Below, piece after piece: positions 10,914 through 19,792 of a DNA stretch of 64,000 nt. Position 1 is the first letter of the stretch. Every line of letters begins with the position of its first letter. Below the pieces are notes generated by a model that was not told the DNA's origin, did not search any database, and saw only the letters and a list, made by a program, of their open reading frames with translations. A program made the translations under genes and the position numbers. This stretch comes from Arthrobacter sp. 31Y. Lineage in GTDB: Bacteria > Actinomycetota > Actinomycetes > Actinomycetales > Micrococcaceae. The stretch is from NCBI RefSeq assembly GCF_000526335.1, contig NZ_JAFW01000001.1, positions 124,001-188,000 of the forward strand. The letters are read 5' to 3'.

Positions 10914-12866
10914 GTGCCACAATCGGGGATCTCTCTTTCTAATATCGATCACAGCGTCCGGCCCCAGGACGACCTCTATCAGCATGTCAACGGCGCGTGG
11001 CTCAACAGCACAACGATCCCTGACGACAGGCCACTGGAAGGTACCTTCACGGCCTTGCGCGATGGCGCCGAGTTGGCCGTCAAGGCGATCATTGAAGAAG
11101 CAGCCGCCAAGGGAGAGTCAGCCACCGGCGTCGAACAGAAAGTCGGCGGCCTTTATGCCAGCTTCATGGACGAAGAAACAGCCGAAGCAAAGGGCATGGA
11201 ACCGGTGCGAAGCCGCCTTGATGAGGTTCAGGCGGTGGGTTCCGTCGAGGACCTCGCCGCCCTGATGGGACGTTTGTTCCGCTCAGACGTCTCCGGACTC
11301 TTCTCCATCTACCCAGCTCCGGACGCCGGCAACCCCGAGCGGATCGTACTGTATATCGGACAGGGCGGCTTGGGCTTGCCGGATGAGTCCTACTACCGCG
11401 AAGAAAAGTTCGCTGCCATTGTTGCCGCATACGGCGATTACATTGCCAAACTGTTCAACCTCGCGGGTATTGCGGACGCACAGGCTTCCGCACAGCGCAT
11501 CGTCGCACTGGAAACCGCCTTGGCATCCCACCACTGGGACAACGTCACCCTGCGGGATCCCCAGAAGACCTACAACCTCAAGACCGCAGACGAAGCCGCG
11601 GCAATCTTCCCGCTTCTTGACACGTGGTTCCAAGCCGCGCGGGTAGACGCAGCAAAGACAAGTGAAATAGTGGTGAGCACTCCGGACTTCTTTGCAGGCG
11701 CTGCGGCTTTGCTGGAATCCGAGTCACTGGAAGCCTGGAAGGAATGGCTGACACTCCGGGTCCTCAGTTCGGCCGCCCCGTATCTTTCGTCAGGGTTCGT
11801 CTCCACCAACTTCGACTTCTACGGCACCACGCTCAGCGGTACGCCGCAGAACAAAGAGCGGTGGAAGCGCGGGGTGGCAGTGGTAGAAGCAGCCCTTGGC
11901 GAGGCAGTGGGCCAGATCTATGTTGACCGGCACTTCCCTGCGGGACACAAGGCAAGGATGGAGACACTCGTCTCAAACCTGATCGAAGCTTACCGGGAGA
12001 GTATCTCCTCCCTGGCGTGGATGGGCGAGGACACCAAAAAGGAGGCACTCAAGAAGCTCGACGCATTCCGGCCAAAGATTGGCTTCCCGGAGAAGTGGAT
12101 CGACTACTCCGCCGTCGAGATCCACCCCGAGGATCTCCTCGGCAACGTGGAACGCGCCCATGATGCGGATGTTGACCGGCACTTGGATGAAATCGGTAAG
12201 CCGGTTGATCTGACAAAGTGGCTCATGACACCGCAGACGGTCAATGCCTATTACCATCCAATGCTCAACGAGATCGTCTTCCCTGCGGCCATCCTTCAGC
12301 CTCCGTTCTTCACTGCCGATGCCGATGATGCTGTGAACTATGGTGGCATCGGTGCAGTGATCGGCCACGAGATCGGCCATGGCTTCGACGACCAAGGATC
12401 CCAGTTCGATGGCAGCGGCGCGCTTCGCAACTGGTGGACAGAGGACGACCGGACGGCCTTCGAAGCACTGACTGCGAAGCTGGTTGCCCAGTACGATGCT
12501 TTGTCCCCTTATGCAGCGCCGGACCATAAGGTCAATGGCAAGCTGACACTGGGCGAAAACATCGGCGACCTCGGCGGCCTGACGATTGCGTACAAGGCCT
12601 ATCTCCTCAGCCTGAACGGAGCCGAGCCGGAAGTCATTGACGGTTTTACGGGCTTCCAACGGTTCTTCATGTCGTGGGCTGCAGGTTGGCGCCAGGTCAT
12701 CCGCACGGAAGAAGCGATCCGAAGACTGGCTACCGACCCCCACTCCCCCAACGAGTTCCGCACCAACGCCATTGCCCGGAACCTCGACGCGTTCCATGCA
12801 GCGTTCGCCGTCACGGAAACCGACGGCATGTGGATGGAACCTGGGGACCGCGTCAGCATCTGGTAG
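10914..12866 (+). CDS. M13-family zinc metallopeptidase (neprilysin/PepO type)
   Basis: Zinc endopeptidase of peptidase family M13, 650 residues. The zinc motif HEIGH has His485, Glu486 and His489; the third zinc ligand is Glu548 in GENIGDLGG. The usual M13 C-terminal signature with substrate Arg (RTNAIARNLDAFHAAF) is present. I set the start at the GTG at 10914, because AAGGAG at 10903-10908 lies five bases upstream; an in-frame GTG at 10875 would add 13 residues without a ribosome binding site. No signal peptide or N-terminal membrane anchor is seen, so it is probably a cytosolic oligopeptidase like lactococcal PepO. It ends before a shared terminator, facing the LCP gene. Confidence 0.94.
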   Translation: MPQSGISLSNIDHSVRPQDDLYQHVNGAWLNSTTIPDDRPLEGTFTALRDGAELAVKAIIEEAAAKGESATGVEQKVGGLYASFMDEETAEAKGMEPVRSRLDEVQAVGSVEDLAALMGRLFRSDVSGLFSIYPAPDAGNPERIVLYIGQGGLGLPDESYYREEKFAAIVAAYGDYIAKLFNLAGIADAQASAQRIVALETALASHHWDNVTLRDPQKTYNLKTADEAAAIFPLLDTWFQAARVDAAKTSEIVVSTPDFFAGAAALLESESLEAWKEWLTLRVLSSAAPYLSSGFVSTNFDFYGTTLSGTPQNKERWKRGVAVVEAALGEAVGQIYVDRHFPAGHKARMETLVSNLIEAYRESISSLAWMGEDTKKEALKKLDAFRPKIGFPEKWIDYSAVEIHPEDLLGNVERAHDADVDRHLDEIGKPVDLTKWLMTPQTVNAYYHPMLNEIVFPAAILQPPFFTADADDAVNYGGIGAVIGHEIGHGFDDQGSQFDGSGALRNWWTEDDRTAFEALTAKLVAQYDALSPYAAPDHKVNGKLTLGENIGDLGGLTIAYKAYLLSLNGAEPEVIDGFTGFQRFFMSWAAGWRQVIRTEEAIRRLATDPHSPNEFRTNAIARNLDAFHAAFAVTETDGMWMEPGDRVSIW

Positions 12867-12880
12867 GTCCTGAAAACGTG

Positions 12881-12914
12881 AAGGCCGGTCCAGTTGTATA
12901 ACTGGGCCGGCCTT
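12881..12914. terminator. Bidirectional terminator
   Basis: Inverted repeat AAGGCCGG-t-CCAGTT (12881-12895) with AACTGG-g-CCGGCCTT (12900-12914), flanked by A-rich and T-rich ends. It lies between the convergent M13 peptidase and LCP genes. Confidence 0.85.
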
Positions 12915-12945
12915 CCTGATTCACGTCACTTGCGGGAACACCCCG

Positions 12946-14505
12946 CTACTGATCAATGTACAGAGGATTCACCTGTTGACACACGGCATCGTTGGCCGTT
13001 TGGTTGACCACATTGGACGGCACAGAGGCTGCACCGTAAGCGGTTCCGGTGCCGAAATCCGTACCCACGTAGAGCTGTACTCCCGCTACTCCGGGGGCTT
13101 CCTGGACCTGCGCGGCAGGAATGCCGAAGAGTGTAGCTACGTCGGCAGCCACATCCGCAAAACCGGGCCCGTAGTACAGCACTGTCTGATCCACCGGGTT
13201 GGCCAAGTAGGACACGGCCTGGGTAAATCCGTTGCCCGTGAGCACAGTCATGAGCTCCTGTGCCCTGGTGGCAACGCCGCTGCCGTTGGCAACAGCTACG
13301 GGCTGGATCGCTTTGTCATAGGCGGGTGCTGCGGGCGTGGTGGCAGTTGGCTGTGGGGACGGGCTGTCACTGGGCGCGGGCGTGGACGTTGCACCCGGAT
13401 TTGTGAGGTCGAGGTCCGCCCGAAGTGCAGCGAACAGCTGCGATGCCTGAGGTTCGATGAGTTCCAGCCGGTTAGGATCCACCGCCGCAGCCTGAGTGGG
13501 CACCGCAACGAATGCCACCTTGGAAACATCAATGTCCTTGAGTCGCCCACCAATGGTGAGCAGCGAAGGGACTGACGCCAGTCCCTCGTCCACCGTCAGG
13601 TTCTTGGTGACCACATCTGCGATCTGCAACAGCCTCTGCGGATTGCCCAGAGTTCCTTCGTCCTTGAGCTTCCTCGTGAGGGATGAGAGGAACGCCTGCT
13701 GGCCCTTGATGCGCCCGAGGTCGCCTCCGTCGCCGAAAGCGTGCCTGGTCCTCAGGAATGCCAGTGCCTGTTCGCCCTCGACCAGGGAATCGCCCTTGGC
13801 CAGGCGCAGCCGGGAATCCGGGTCAAACACCGGATCACTGACGCAGACGTTGACGCCACCCACGGCGTGGGAAAGCTCCTTGACGGCATTAAAGTCCGCC
13901 ATCATGAAGTGATCGATTTCCAGGCCGGTGAGCTTGTTGACAGTGTCCACGGCACAACCGATTCCGGCTTCGGCCATGGCCTCGTTGATCATAACGCCAC
14001 TGCGGGCGGGGAAAGTCTGGTTGTTGGTGCGGTCCGTACATTGCGGCACGTCCACCAACAGGTCTCGCGGAAAACTCAAGACATTGACGCGTTTGTTGTC
14101 CGCGGATATATCCAGCAGCATCATGACGTCGGAGTGGCCGTACCCGGTGGAGTCTTCAGTACTGCCGTACTCGGCGTTCTTGCCGTCACGGGTATCGGAA
14201 CCGAGGATCAAGATCTGCAATCGATCCGTCTTGTCATCAGCCAAGGGGTCACCGGCGTTGCGGGTTTCCGCCGCGCTCAAGGGCGCCTTGGTGATGTTGT
14301 TCTGCAGGCGGATAAACCAGAAAGCAGCAAAGGCAACGCCTGCAACCAGCGCAACAGAGACCACGCCGGTAACAATCTTCAACCACAGCGGCAGGCCTTT
14401 GGGCGCCTTCATGTGGCGAGGAGTCCCGTCGGCATCCTCTCCATGGCGTGCCCCCGAAGGGCCAGCGGTGCCGGTGCCCTGCGGGCGGGCGTCACGACGT
14501 CGCAC
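12946..14505 (-). CDS. LCP (LytR-CpsA-Psr) family protein with LytR C-terminal domain
   Basis: Probable phosphotransferase that attaches wall glycopolymers from polyprenyl carriers to peptidoglycan. It has 519 residues. A basic cytoplasmic N-terminus of ~40 residues precedes one membrane segment near residues 42-64. The extracellular LCP domain spans roughly residues 90-290 (LGSDTRDG, NVLSFPRDLLVD, DFNAVKELSHAVGGV, FLRTRHAFGDGGDLGRIKGQQ, the last with the conserved Arg residues). A Pro/Ser/Thr-rich linker near 370-390 leads to a LytR_C domain (~395-495). The start is a GTG at 14505 with AAAGGT about 11 bases upstream. It lies downstream of era with a 106-base gap. Confidence 0.92.
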   Translation of the reverse strand: MRRRDARPQGTGTAGPSGARHGEDADGTPRHMKAPKGLPLWLKIVTGVVSVALVAGVAFAAFWFIRLQNNITKAPLSAAETRNAGDPLADDKTDRLQILILGSDTRDGKNAEYGSTEDSTGYGHSDVMMLLDISADNKRVNVLSFPRDLLVDVPQCTDRTNNQTFPARSGVMINEAMAEAGIGCAVDTVNKLTGLEIDHFMMADFNAVKELSHAVGGVNVCVSDPVFDPDSRLRLAKGDSLVEGEQALAFLRTRHAFGDGGDLGRIKGQQAFLSSLTRKLKDEGTLGNPQRLLQIADVVTKNLTVDEGLASVPSLLTIGGRLKDIDVSKVAFVAVPTQAAAVDPNRLELIEPQASQLFAALRADLDLTNPGATSTPAPSDSPSPQPTATTPAAPAYDKAIQPVAVANGSGVATRAQELMTVLTGNGFTQAVSYLANPVDQTVLYYGPGFADVAADVATLFGIPAAQVQEAPGVAGVQLYVGTDFGTGTAYGAASVPSNVVNQTANDAVCQQVNPLYIDQ

Positions 14506-14611
14506 TATTCGGTTTACCTTTCATCAAACAGCTGGATCCCCGCAATCATAGTTGCCGTTTCTGAGAACTTCCTTATCGGGCCCCAAGCCACGCCGGATCC
14601 AGAGATGCCAA

Positions 14612-15574
14612 TCAGAAGCCGAGTTTGACCAATTGCTTGGGATCTCGCTGCCAATCCTTGGCCACCTTGACGTGCAGATCGAGGTAGATCCGGGTGCCCA
14701 GCAGCGTTTCAATGCCTTTCCGGGCGTTGGTTCCCACTTCACGCAGCCGGCTTCCCCCTTTACCGATAATGATGGCCTTCTGAGAGGGGCGTTCGACGTA
14801 AAGATTCACCCGAACATCCAACAAGGGGTTGTCCTCCGTACGTCCTTCGCGGGGCACAATCTCCTCCACCACCACAGCGAGCGAGTGGGGAAGTTCATCG
14901 CGGACGCCTTCAAGGGCCGCTTCGCGAATGAGCTCAGCGATCATGACGGCCTCAGGCTCGTCCGTGAGCTCGCCGTCGGGATAAAGCGGCGGCGATGACG
15001 GCATGTGGCTGATCAGGACATCGGCAACAGTGGAAACCTGGAAGCCATCGGCGGCAGACACAGGCACAATGTCAGCCCACCCCTGCTCGCCAAGGACGTC
15101 GCGACCCAATGCCGCGACTGCGAGCAATTGCTCCGTCAACGCCTGACGGTCCACAAGATCGGTCTTGGTCACCAGTGCCACAATGGGCTTGCGTCCGACG
15201 GCGGCCAGTTGAGCCGCGATGTATTTGTCGCCGGGGCCGATCTTTTCGTTTGCCGGGAGGCAGAACCCGATGGCGTCCACTTCCGACAAAGTATCGGCCA
15301 CAAGGTCGTTGAGCCGCTTCCCCAGCAGCGTACGGGGCCGGTGGAGACCCGGGGTGTCCACGAGGATCAATTGGGCATCTTCGCGGTGGACAATACCGCG
15401 GATGGTATGCCGTGTTGTTTGCGGCTTGGCCGAGGTGATGGCCACCTTCTGTCCCACCAGAGCATTAGTCAGGGTTGACTTTCCAGCGTTGGGCCGGCCA
15501 ACAAGCACCGAGAAGCCCGCGTGGAAGCCACCGAAATCAGCATCGGCGTCGAATTTCTTATTTTGCTTGCTCAC
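14612..15574 (-). CDS. era: GTPase Era
   Basis: Ribosome-associated GTPase needed for 16S rRNA maturation and 30S assembly. It has 320 residues. GTPase motifs: G1 GRPNAGKST at ~26-34, G3 DTPGL, G4 TKTD. A C-terminal KH domain carries IIGKGGSRLREVG. I set the start at the GTG at 15574 (preceded by GGGAG) because it gives the standard N-terminus; the frame is open 27 codons further but inside the CNNM gene. It overlaps the end of the CNNM/CorC gene by 17 bases. The order ybeY-CNNM-era is conserved in Actinobacteria. Confidence 0.95.
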   Translation of the reverse strand: MSKQNKKFDADADFGGFHAGFSVLVGRPNAGKSTLTNALVGQKVAITSAKPQTTRHTIRGIVHREDAQLILVDTPGLHRPRTLLGKRLNDLVADTLSEVDAIGFCLPANEKIGPGDKYIAAQLAAVGRKPIVALVTKTDLVDRQALTEQLLAVAALGRDVLGEQGWADIVPVSAADGFQVSTVADVLISHMPSSPPLYPDGELTDEPEAVMIAELIREAALEGVRDELPHSLAVVVEEIVPREGRTEDNPLLDVRVNLYVERPSQKAIIIGKGGSRLREVGTNARKGIETLLGTRIYLDLHVKVAKDWQRDPKQLVKLGF

Positions 15575-16889
15575 GTGGAACTCCCTGTTGCGTTGAGTCG
15601 GCGTCATCGAGTAGGTCTTCAAAGTCAGTGTCTTCCTTTGGCATGGCTGCCGCAATGATGTGGCTGACCCTGTTTCGGCGACCCTCCAGCCTATCGGCCC
15701 GGAGCGATATTCCGTTCACTTCGACGGCACTCCCCACAATGGGCACCTGACCAAGGGCTTTGGCCAGCAAACCGCCCACTGTATCCACTTCGTCGTCGTC
15801 CAGGTCGATGTCGAAAAGTTCGCCCAGGTCATCGATGCTCATCCGGGCGCTGACGCGGTACGTGCCATCGCCTAGACCTACGGCTTCTTCCGCGGCGGCG
15901 TCGTATTCATCCACGATCTCACCAACGATCTCCTCGATCAGGTCTTCAAGCGTGACCAGCCCGGCGGTACCGCCATACTCGTCAATGACGATGGCCACGT
16001 GTGTGGACTCCTTCTGGAGTTCCCTGAGAAGATCGCTGACAAGCTTGGACTCCGGGACATATCGCACGTCCCGTGCGAGCGAGTCGACGTCGTGGACTTG
16101 TAATCCGGGTTCCCTCCGATGCATGGCGGCAGCCACATCCTTCAGGTAGAGAATTCCACGGATCTGATCAGTGTTCTCCCCGATGACCGGGATCCTTGAG
16201 TAGCCGGACCGCAGGAAAAGGCCCATCGCTGTTTCAAGATCCGAGCCCGTACCGATACTGACGATGTCGGTGCGGGGAACCATGACGGAACGCACCAACG
16301 TGTCACCGAAATCAAAAACCGAATGGATGAGTTCTGCCTCATTGTCTTCGATCATGTCCGACTCAGCGGCACGATCGACGAATTCACGGAACTCTTCTTC
16401 GCTGACGAAAGCATCGTCACCACTAGGGGCGCCGGGTGCGACCGCCTGCCCCAGAGCCACAAGCCACCCAGGGATGGGCCCCAGTATCCAGCAAAGGAAC
16501 CTGATGAGCGGTGCCGTGAAGCGAACGACGGGGCCAGAGTGCGCCCGGCCCAACTGCCTGGGCGAAACACCCACCAGGACGAAGCCGATCACTGCCATGA
16601 TGCCTGTGGCTGCAAGTCCGGCGAGCCATACGTTGTCCAGCAAACTGTGCAGAACCACGGCGACGGCGACTGCTGCCGCCATTTCGAACCACACGCGCCA
16701 AAAACGCAGAGCGCGCATGTGGGCGATCGGGTTCTTAAGGATTCCCCCCAGCGCCTTGCCCTTGCTCCGTACGATGGATTGTTCGGCCTCATGCCGGGGC
16801 AGGAAGTTGAAGGCGGCCTCGGCTGCGGTCAGCAGTGCCACGAAGCTGAGGAAAACCAGCGCCATGCCGACCAGGATGATCGAGGTCAC
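15558..16889 (-). CDS. CNNM/CorC-family membrane protein (DUF21, CBS pair, CorC_HlyC domain)
   Basis: Integral membrane protein annotated as hemolysin-like; the family is linked to Mg2+/Co2+ handling. It has 443 residues. An N-terminal DUF21 domain with three or four hydrophobic segments covers roughly residues 1-140. A tandem CBS domain (about 200-330) follows, with VMVPRTDIVSIG at its start and THVAIVIDEYGGTAGLVTLEDL near its end. The C-terminal CorC_HlyC transporter-associated domain lies near 345-420. It starts four bases inside the end of ybeY (16889 versus 16886), so translation is coupled. An active role in haemolysis is unlikely. Confidence 0.92.
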   Translation of the reverse strand: MTSIILVGMALVFLSFVALLTAAEAAFNFLPRHEAEQSIVRSKGKALGGILKNPIAHMRALRFWRVWFEMAAAVAVAVVLHSLLDNVWLAGLAATGIMAVIGFVLVGVSPRQLGRAHSGPVVRFTAPLIRFLCWILGPIPGWLVALGQAVAPGAPSGDDAFVSEEEFREFVDRAAESDMIEDNEAELIHSVFDFGDTLVRSVMVPRTDIVSIGTGSDLETAMGLFLRSGYSRIPVIGENTDQIRGILYLKDVAAAMHRREPGLQVHDVDSLARDVRYVPESKLVSDLLRELQKESTHVAIVIDEYGGTAGLVTLEDLIEEIVGEIVDEYDAAAEEAVGLGDGTYRVSARMSIDDLGELFDIDLDDDEVDTVGGLLAKALGQVPIVGSAVEVNGISLRADRLEGRRNRVSHIIAAAMPKEDTDFEDLLDDADSTQQGVPREQAK

Positions 16890-17359
16890 TGCATGGTCTC
16901 CATGGGGGCATCCTTGCCCAGGAATTCAGACAGCAGTTCGCGCTGCAAACCGAACATCTCTTCTTTTTCCTCTGGCTCGGCATGGTCGAAGCCCAGCAGG
17001 TGGAGAATGCCGTGGGTGGTCAGGAGCAACATCTCATCCTGCGTGGCGTGGCCGGCATTTCGCGCCTGCACCTCGGCCACCTGCGGGCAGATGGCGATGT
17101 CTCCCAACATTCCTTGCGGCGTGGGCTTGTCCGGAGTGCCCGGCGTCAGTTCGTCCATGGGGACGGACAAGACGTCCGTTGCACCGGGCTCGTCCATCAG
17201 CTCAATGTGGAGTTTCTCCATGGCCGGTTCATCGACAAGGAGGATGGACAGTTCCGCCTGGGGGTGGATGAACAAACGCTCAAAGATGAAGCGTGCCAAC
17301 GTCACCAGTTGCGCTTCGTCCACCGCTACACCGGACTCGTTGTTTACTTCAATGCTCAT
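16886..17359 (-). CDS. ybeY: rRNA maturation endoribonuclease YbeY
   Basis: Single-strand endoribonuclease in 16S rRNA processing and ribosome quality control. It has 157 residues, normal for the family. The zinc-binding signature HGILHLLGFDH carries His116, His120 and His126. It overlaps phoH by four bases upstream and the CNNM gene by four bases downstream, forming a tightly coupled phoH-ybeY-CNNM-era operon. The start ATG at 17359 gives the standard MSIEV N-terminus. Confidence 0.95.
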   Translation of the reverse strand: MSIEVNNESGVAVDEAQLVTLARFIFERLFIHPQAELSILLVDEPAMEKLHIELMDEPGATDVLSVPMDELTPGTPDKPTPQGMLGDIAICPQVAEVQARNAGHATQDEMLLLTTHGILHLLGFDHAEPEEKEEMFGLQRELLSEFLGKDAPMETMQ

Positions 17360-18447
17360 TTACGTACTCCACGGTTGTACTGTGCGCCAGCTGTATTTGC
17401 GACATCGCCGCTGTGCGCGTCGTCCCACGTGCTGTACGCGGAGACGATGTCGGCCACCAACCGGTGGCGCACGACGTCGGCTGCTTCGAGGATGGAGAAG
17501 TTGACGTCGTCAATTCCCTTCAGGATTTCCCTGACGATCCTCAAACCGGACGTCGAACCGGACGGCAGATCGATCTGCGTAACGTCACCGGTGACCACCA
17601 TTTTTGAACCAAAGCCCAGACGGGTAAGGAACATCTTCATCTGCTCTGGAGTGGTGTTTTGTGCCTCGTCAAGGATGATGAATGCATCATTGAGCGTACG
17701 TCCGCGCATGTAGGCCAAGGGGGCTACTTCGATGGTCCCTGCAGCCATCAGTCGCGGGATGGACTCGGGGTCCATCATGTCGTGCAACGCGTCATACAGC
17801 GGGCGGAGATAGGGGTCGATCTTGTCGCTCAGCGTGCCGGGGAGGAAACCCAGCCTCTCCCCTGCTTCCACTGCAGGCCGGGTCAAGATGATCCGGCTGA
17901 CTTCCTTCGTCTGCAGGGCCTGCACTGCTTTGGCCATTGCCAAATAGGTCTTGCCAGTACCTGCCGGGCCAATTCCAAAAATCACGGTGTTCTTGTCAAT
18001 GGCGTCAACATAGTTCTTCTGATTCAGCGTCTTGGGCCGTATGGTCTTGCCCCTGCTGGAGAGGATGTTGTGCGTCAGGACATCGGCCGGATTCTGCACG
18101 GACTGGGCCCTCAGGAGGGACACGAGCTGTTGAAGGATGTCCGGAGTGACCACGGTCCCTTTCGCCACGAGCCCACGGACTTCCTCAAGGAGACGCATGA
18201 CACGTGGAATGACGGTGGAAGGACCTGTCATGGAGAGCTCGTTGCCGCGGACATGGAAACTGACATCCTGGAACTGTTCCTCGATGTACCGCAAGGCTTC
18301 GTCGTGGCTGCCCAACGAGTGAACCATCTGGTCGGAGTTGTCGAACGTGACAACTTCCGTGCGCGTACCCGGTAGTGTGTGCGGGAACTCGGTGGGCGGC
18401 TGGTTGCCGTTTCCGGTCCTGAGCCGCCCGTTCAAAGATTCACTCAT
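17356..18447 (-). CDS. PhoH-family ATPase
   Basis: Cytoplasmic P-loop ATPase of the PhoH (PhoH/YbeZ) family, 363 residues, thought to act with YbeY in RNA metabolism. Walker A is GPAGTGKT near residues 160-167 and Walker B is the FIILDEAQN stretch. The start is the ATG at 18447 (MSESLNG); the frame is open 52 codons upstream but without family character. A strong GGAGGAG lies about 25-30 bases upstream, separated from the ATG by a small GGCCC-TT-GGGCC hairpin; see findings. First gene of the operon with ybeY, CNNM and era. Confidence 0.93.
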   Translation of the reverse strand: MSESLNGRLRTGNGNQPPTEFPHTLPGTRTEVVTFDNSDQMVHSLGSHDEALRYIEEQFQDVSFHVRGNELSMTGPSTVIPRVMRLLEEVRGLVAKGTVVTPDILQQLVSLLRAQSVQNPADVLTHNILSSRGKTIRPKTLNQKNYVDAIDKNTVIFGIGPAGTGKTYLAMAKAVQALQTKEVSRIILTRPAVEAGERLGFLPGTLSDKIDPYLRPLYDALHDMMDPESIPRLMAAGTIEVAPLAYMRGRTLNDAFIILDEAQNTTPEQMKMFLTRLGFGSKMVVTGDVTQIDLPSGSTSGLRIVREILKGIDDVNFSILEAADVVRHRLVADIVSAYSTWDDAHSGDVANTAGAQYNRGVRK

Positions 18448-18805
18448 AGTGCTGGCCCAAGGGCCTTTTCTCCTCCGGTTGGTCGTGTTAACGCCATCGA
18501 TTCGACATTCGCGGCCGCTGAAAGGTGCCTGTCCGGATGCCGGAATGTCTTCAATCCTACGCCAGCCTTGCGTCCGTGGATCCGAAACCGTCGCCACCAT
18601 CAAGGCCTCGCAGTCATGTCATACATTTTGTCTCAACTCGGCATCAAGCGGGTATCAATCATGTTTCAGTTGGCGCCGGTCCGCCCAATCCCGGCCGACC
18701 GGCGTCGACGATGTGCCAAGCTGGCATAGCGGGTGGCATCGGCACCCTGCGGTCCCGCCCCGGCGGCAGGGGCTGCCACGAGAGACACGGTAAGGCAGGA
18801 CACCC
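18448..18805. other. Intergenic region between phoH and the GerMN lipoprotein gene
   Basis: About 358 bases with no convincing gene. It must hold the divergent promoters. I see a small hairpin GGCCC-TT-GGGCC at about 18456-18467 next to the phoH start and an inverted repeat TGCCA-AGC-TGGCA at 18714-18726. Nothing else could be assigned. Confidence 0.6.
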
Positions 18806-19747
18806 ATTTCAGAGCCAGTAAGCATCGGAGATGGCGCGCGCAAACGGACTAAGTCCGTCATCGCCGTGCCTGCGATGCTTGCTGTCCTGCTTCTGACCGG
18901 TTGCATAGCCAATGGCGGCGGCACCCAAGTCACCACGAGTCCCCCACCGGTCACTCTTCAAGACGCCCCGGCCAGCCACGCACCGCTGGAAACTACGCAG
19001 GCTTCCACCAAGATCCCGGTTTACTGGATTGGACGCAGCAAGGAAGAGGTTTACCTCTACCGTGAGTTCAGGGACATTTCCAGCGACGGAAACCCTGTGA
19101 CCACCGCGCTCCGGATCATGATGTCCGAAAAACCCCTGGACCACGACTTCTTCACGCCATGGCAGGCCCCGGAGAGCCTGGCAACGTCCATCTCCGGCAA
19201 GAATGTCATCACCGTTGATATTTCGCGGGATGCCTTCAACTCAAACCTCGACGCCGGAATGGCGCAGCGCGCTGTCCAGCAGTTGGTCTACACAGCTACC
19301 GCAGCCGCCTCGTCCTCGGGACTAATAAACTCCGGCCAGCAGATCCAGGTTGTCATCCTGGTTGACGGACATACGGACTACATGGCCTTCGGACAGGTAA
19401 AACTCGGTCAGCCCATGGAACGGAACGCCTCGCTGGTAGCCCCTCTATGGATTATCGATCCGCAGGAGGAAACAACACTGCCGGGCGGTGTGGTCAAGTT
19501 CAATGGCCGCAGCACCGACAGTTCACGGCCCGTCAGCTGGCAGATATTGCAAGAGAACAGCAAGGGCGAAAAGACCAGCCTGTTCACTGGACAAACCCAG
19601 GCAACCGGCGAACCGGGCCAGTACGGGGTTTTCACCTTCAGTGCCACGCTGAAGTCCGGAAAGTACGAGTTGCGGGTTTCACAAGTCGATGAAGCCGGCG
19701 CAACCATCGAGACGAGCATTGACACCCGCTTGTTCAACGTCGGATAA
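18806..19747 (+). CDS. GerMN-domain lipoprotein
   Basis: Probable surface lipoprotein with a GerMN domain (~residues 55-180) and a C-terminal Ig-like Gmad2-type domain. A lipobox LLTGC marks the anchoring cysteine. The start is unusual. The first standard codon is GTG at 18866, giving a signal peptide with no positive charge. The in-frame region upstream encodes SEPVSIGDGARKRTKSVIAV, a proper basic n-region, but its only plausible start is ATT at 18806, preceded by GGCAGGA. I give the ATT start (313 residues); with GTG it has 293. Its role is unknown outside sporulation; it faces rsmE. Confidence 0.75.
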   Translation: MSEPVSIGDGARKRTKSVIAVPAMLAVLLLTGCIANGGGTQVTTSPPPVTLQDAPASHAPLETTQASTKIPVYWIGRSKEEVYLYREFRDISSDGNPVTTALRIMMSEKPLDHDFFTPWQAPESLATSISGKNVITVDISRDAFNSNLDAGMAQRAVQQLVYTATAAASSSGLINSGQQIQVVILVDGHTDYMAFGQVKLGQPMERNASLVAPLWIIDPQEETTLPGGVVKFNGRSTDSSRPVSWQILQENSKGEKTSLFTGQTQATGEPGQYGVFTFSATLKSGKYELRVSQVDEAGATIETSIDTRLFNVG

Positions 19748-19792
19748 CGGCGGGGTCGGATTCCTGCGGTGTGGGATACCTGCGGGGGCTGA

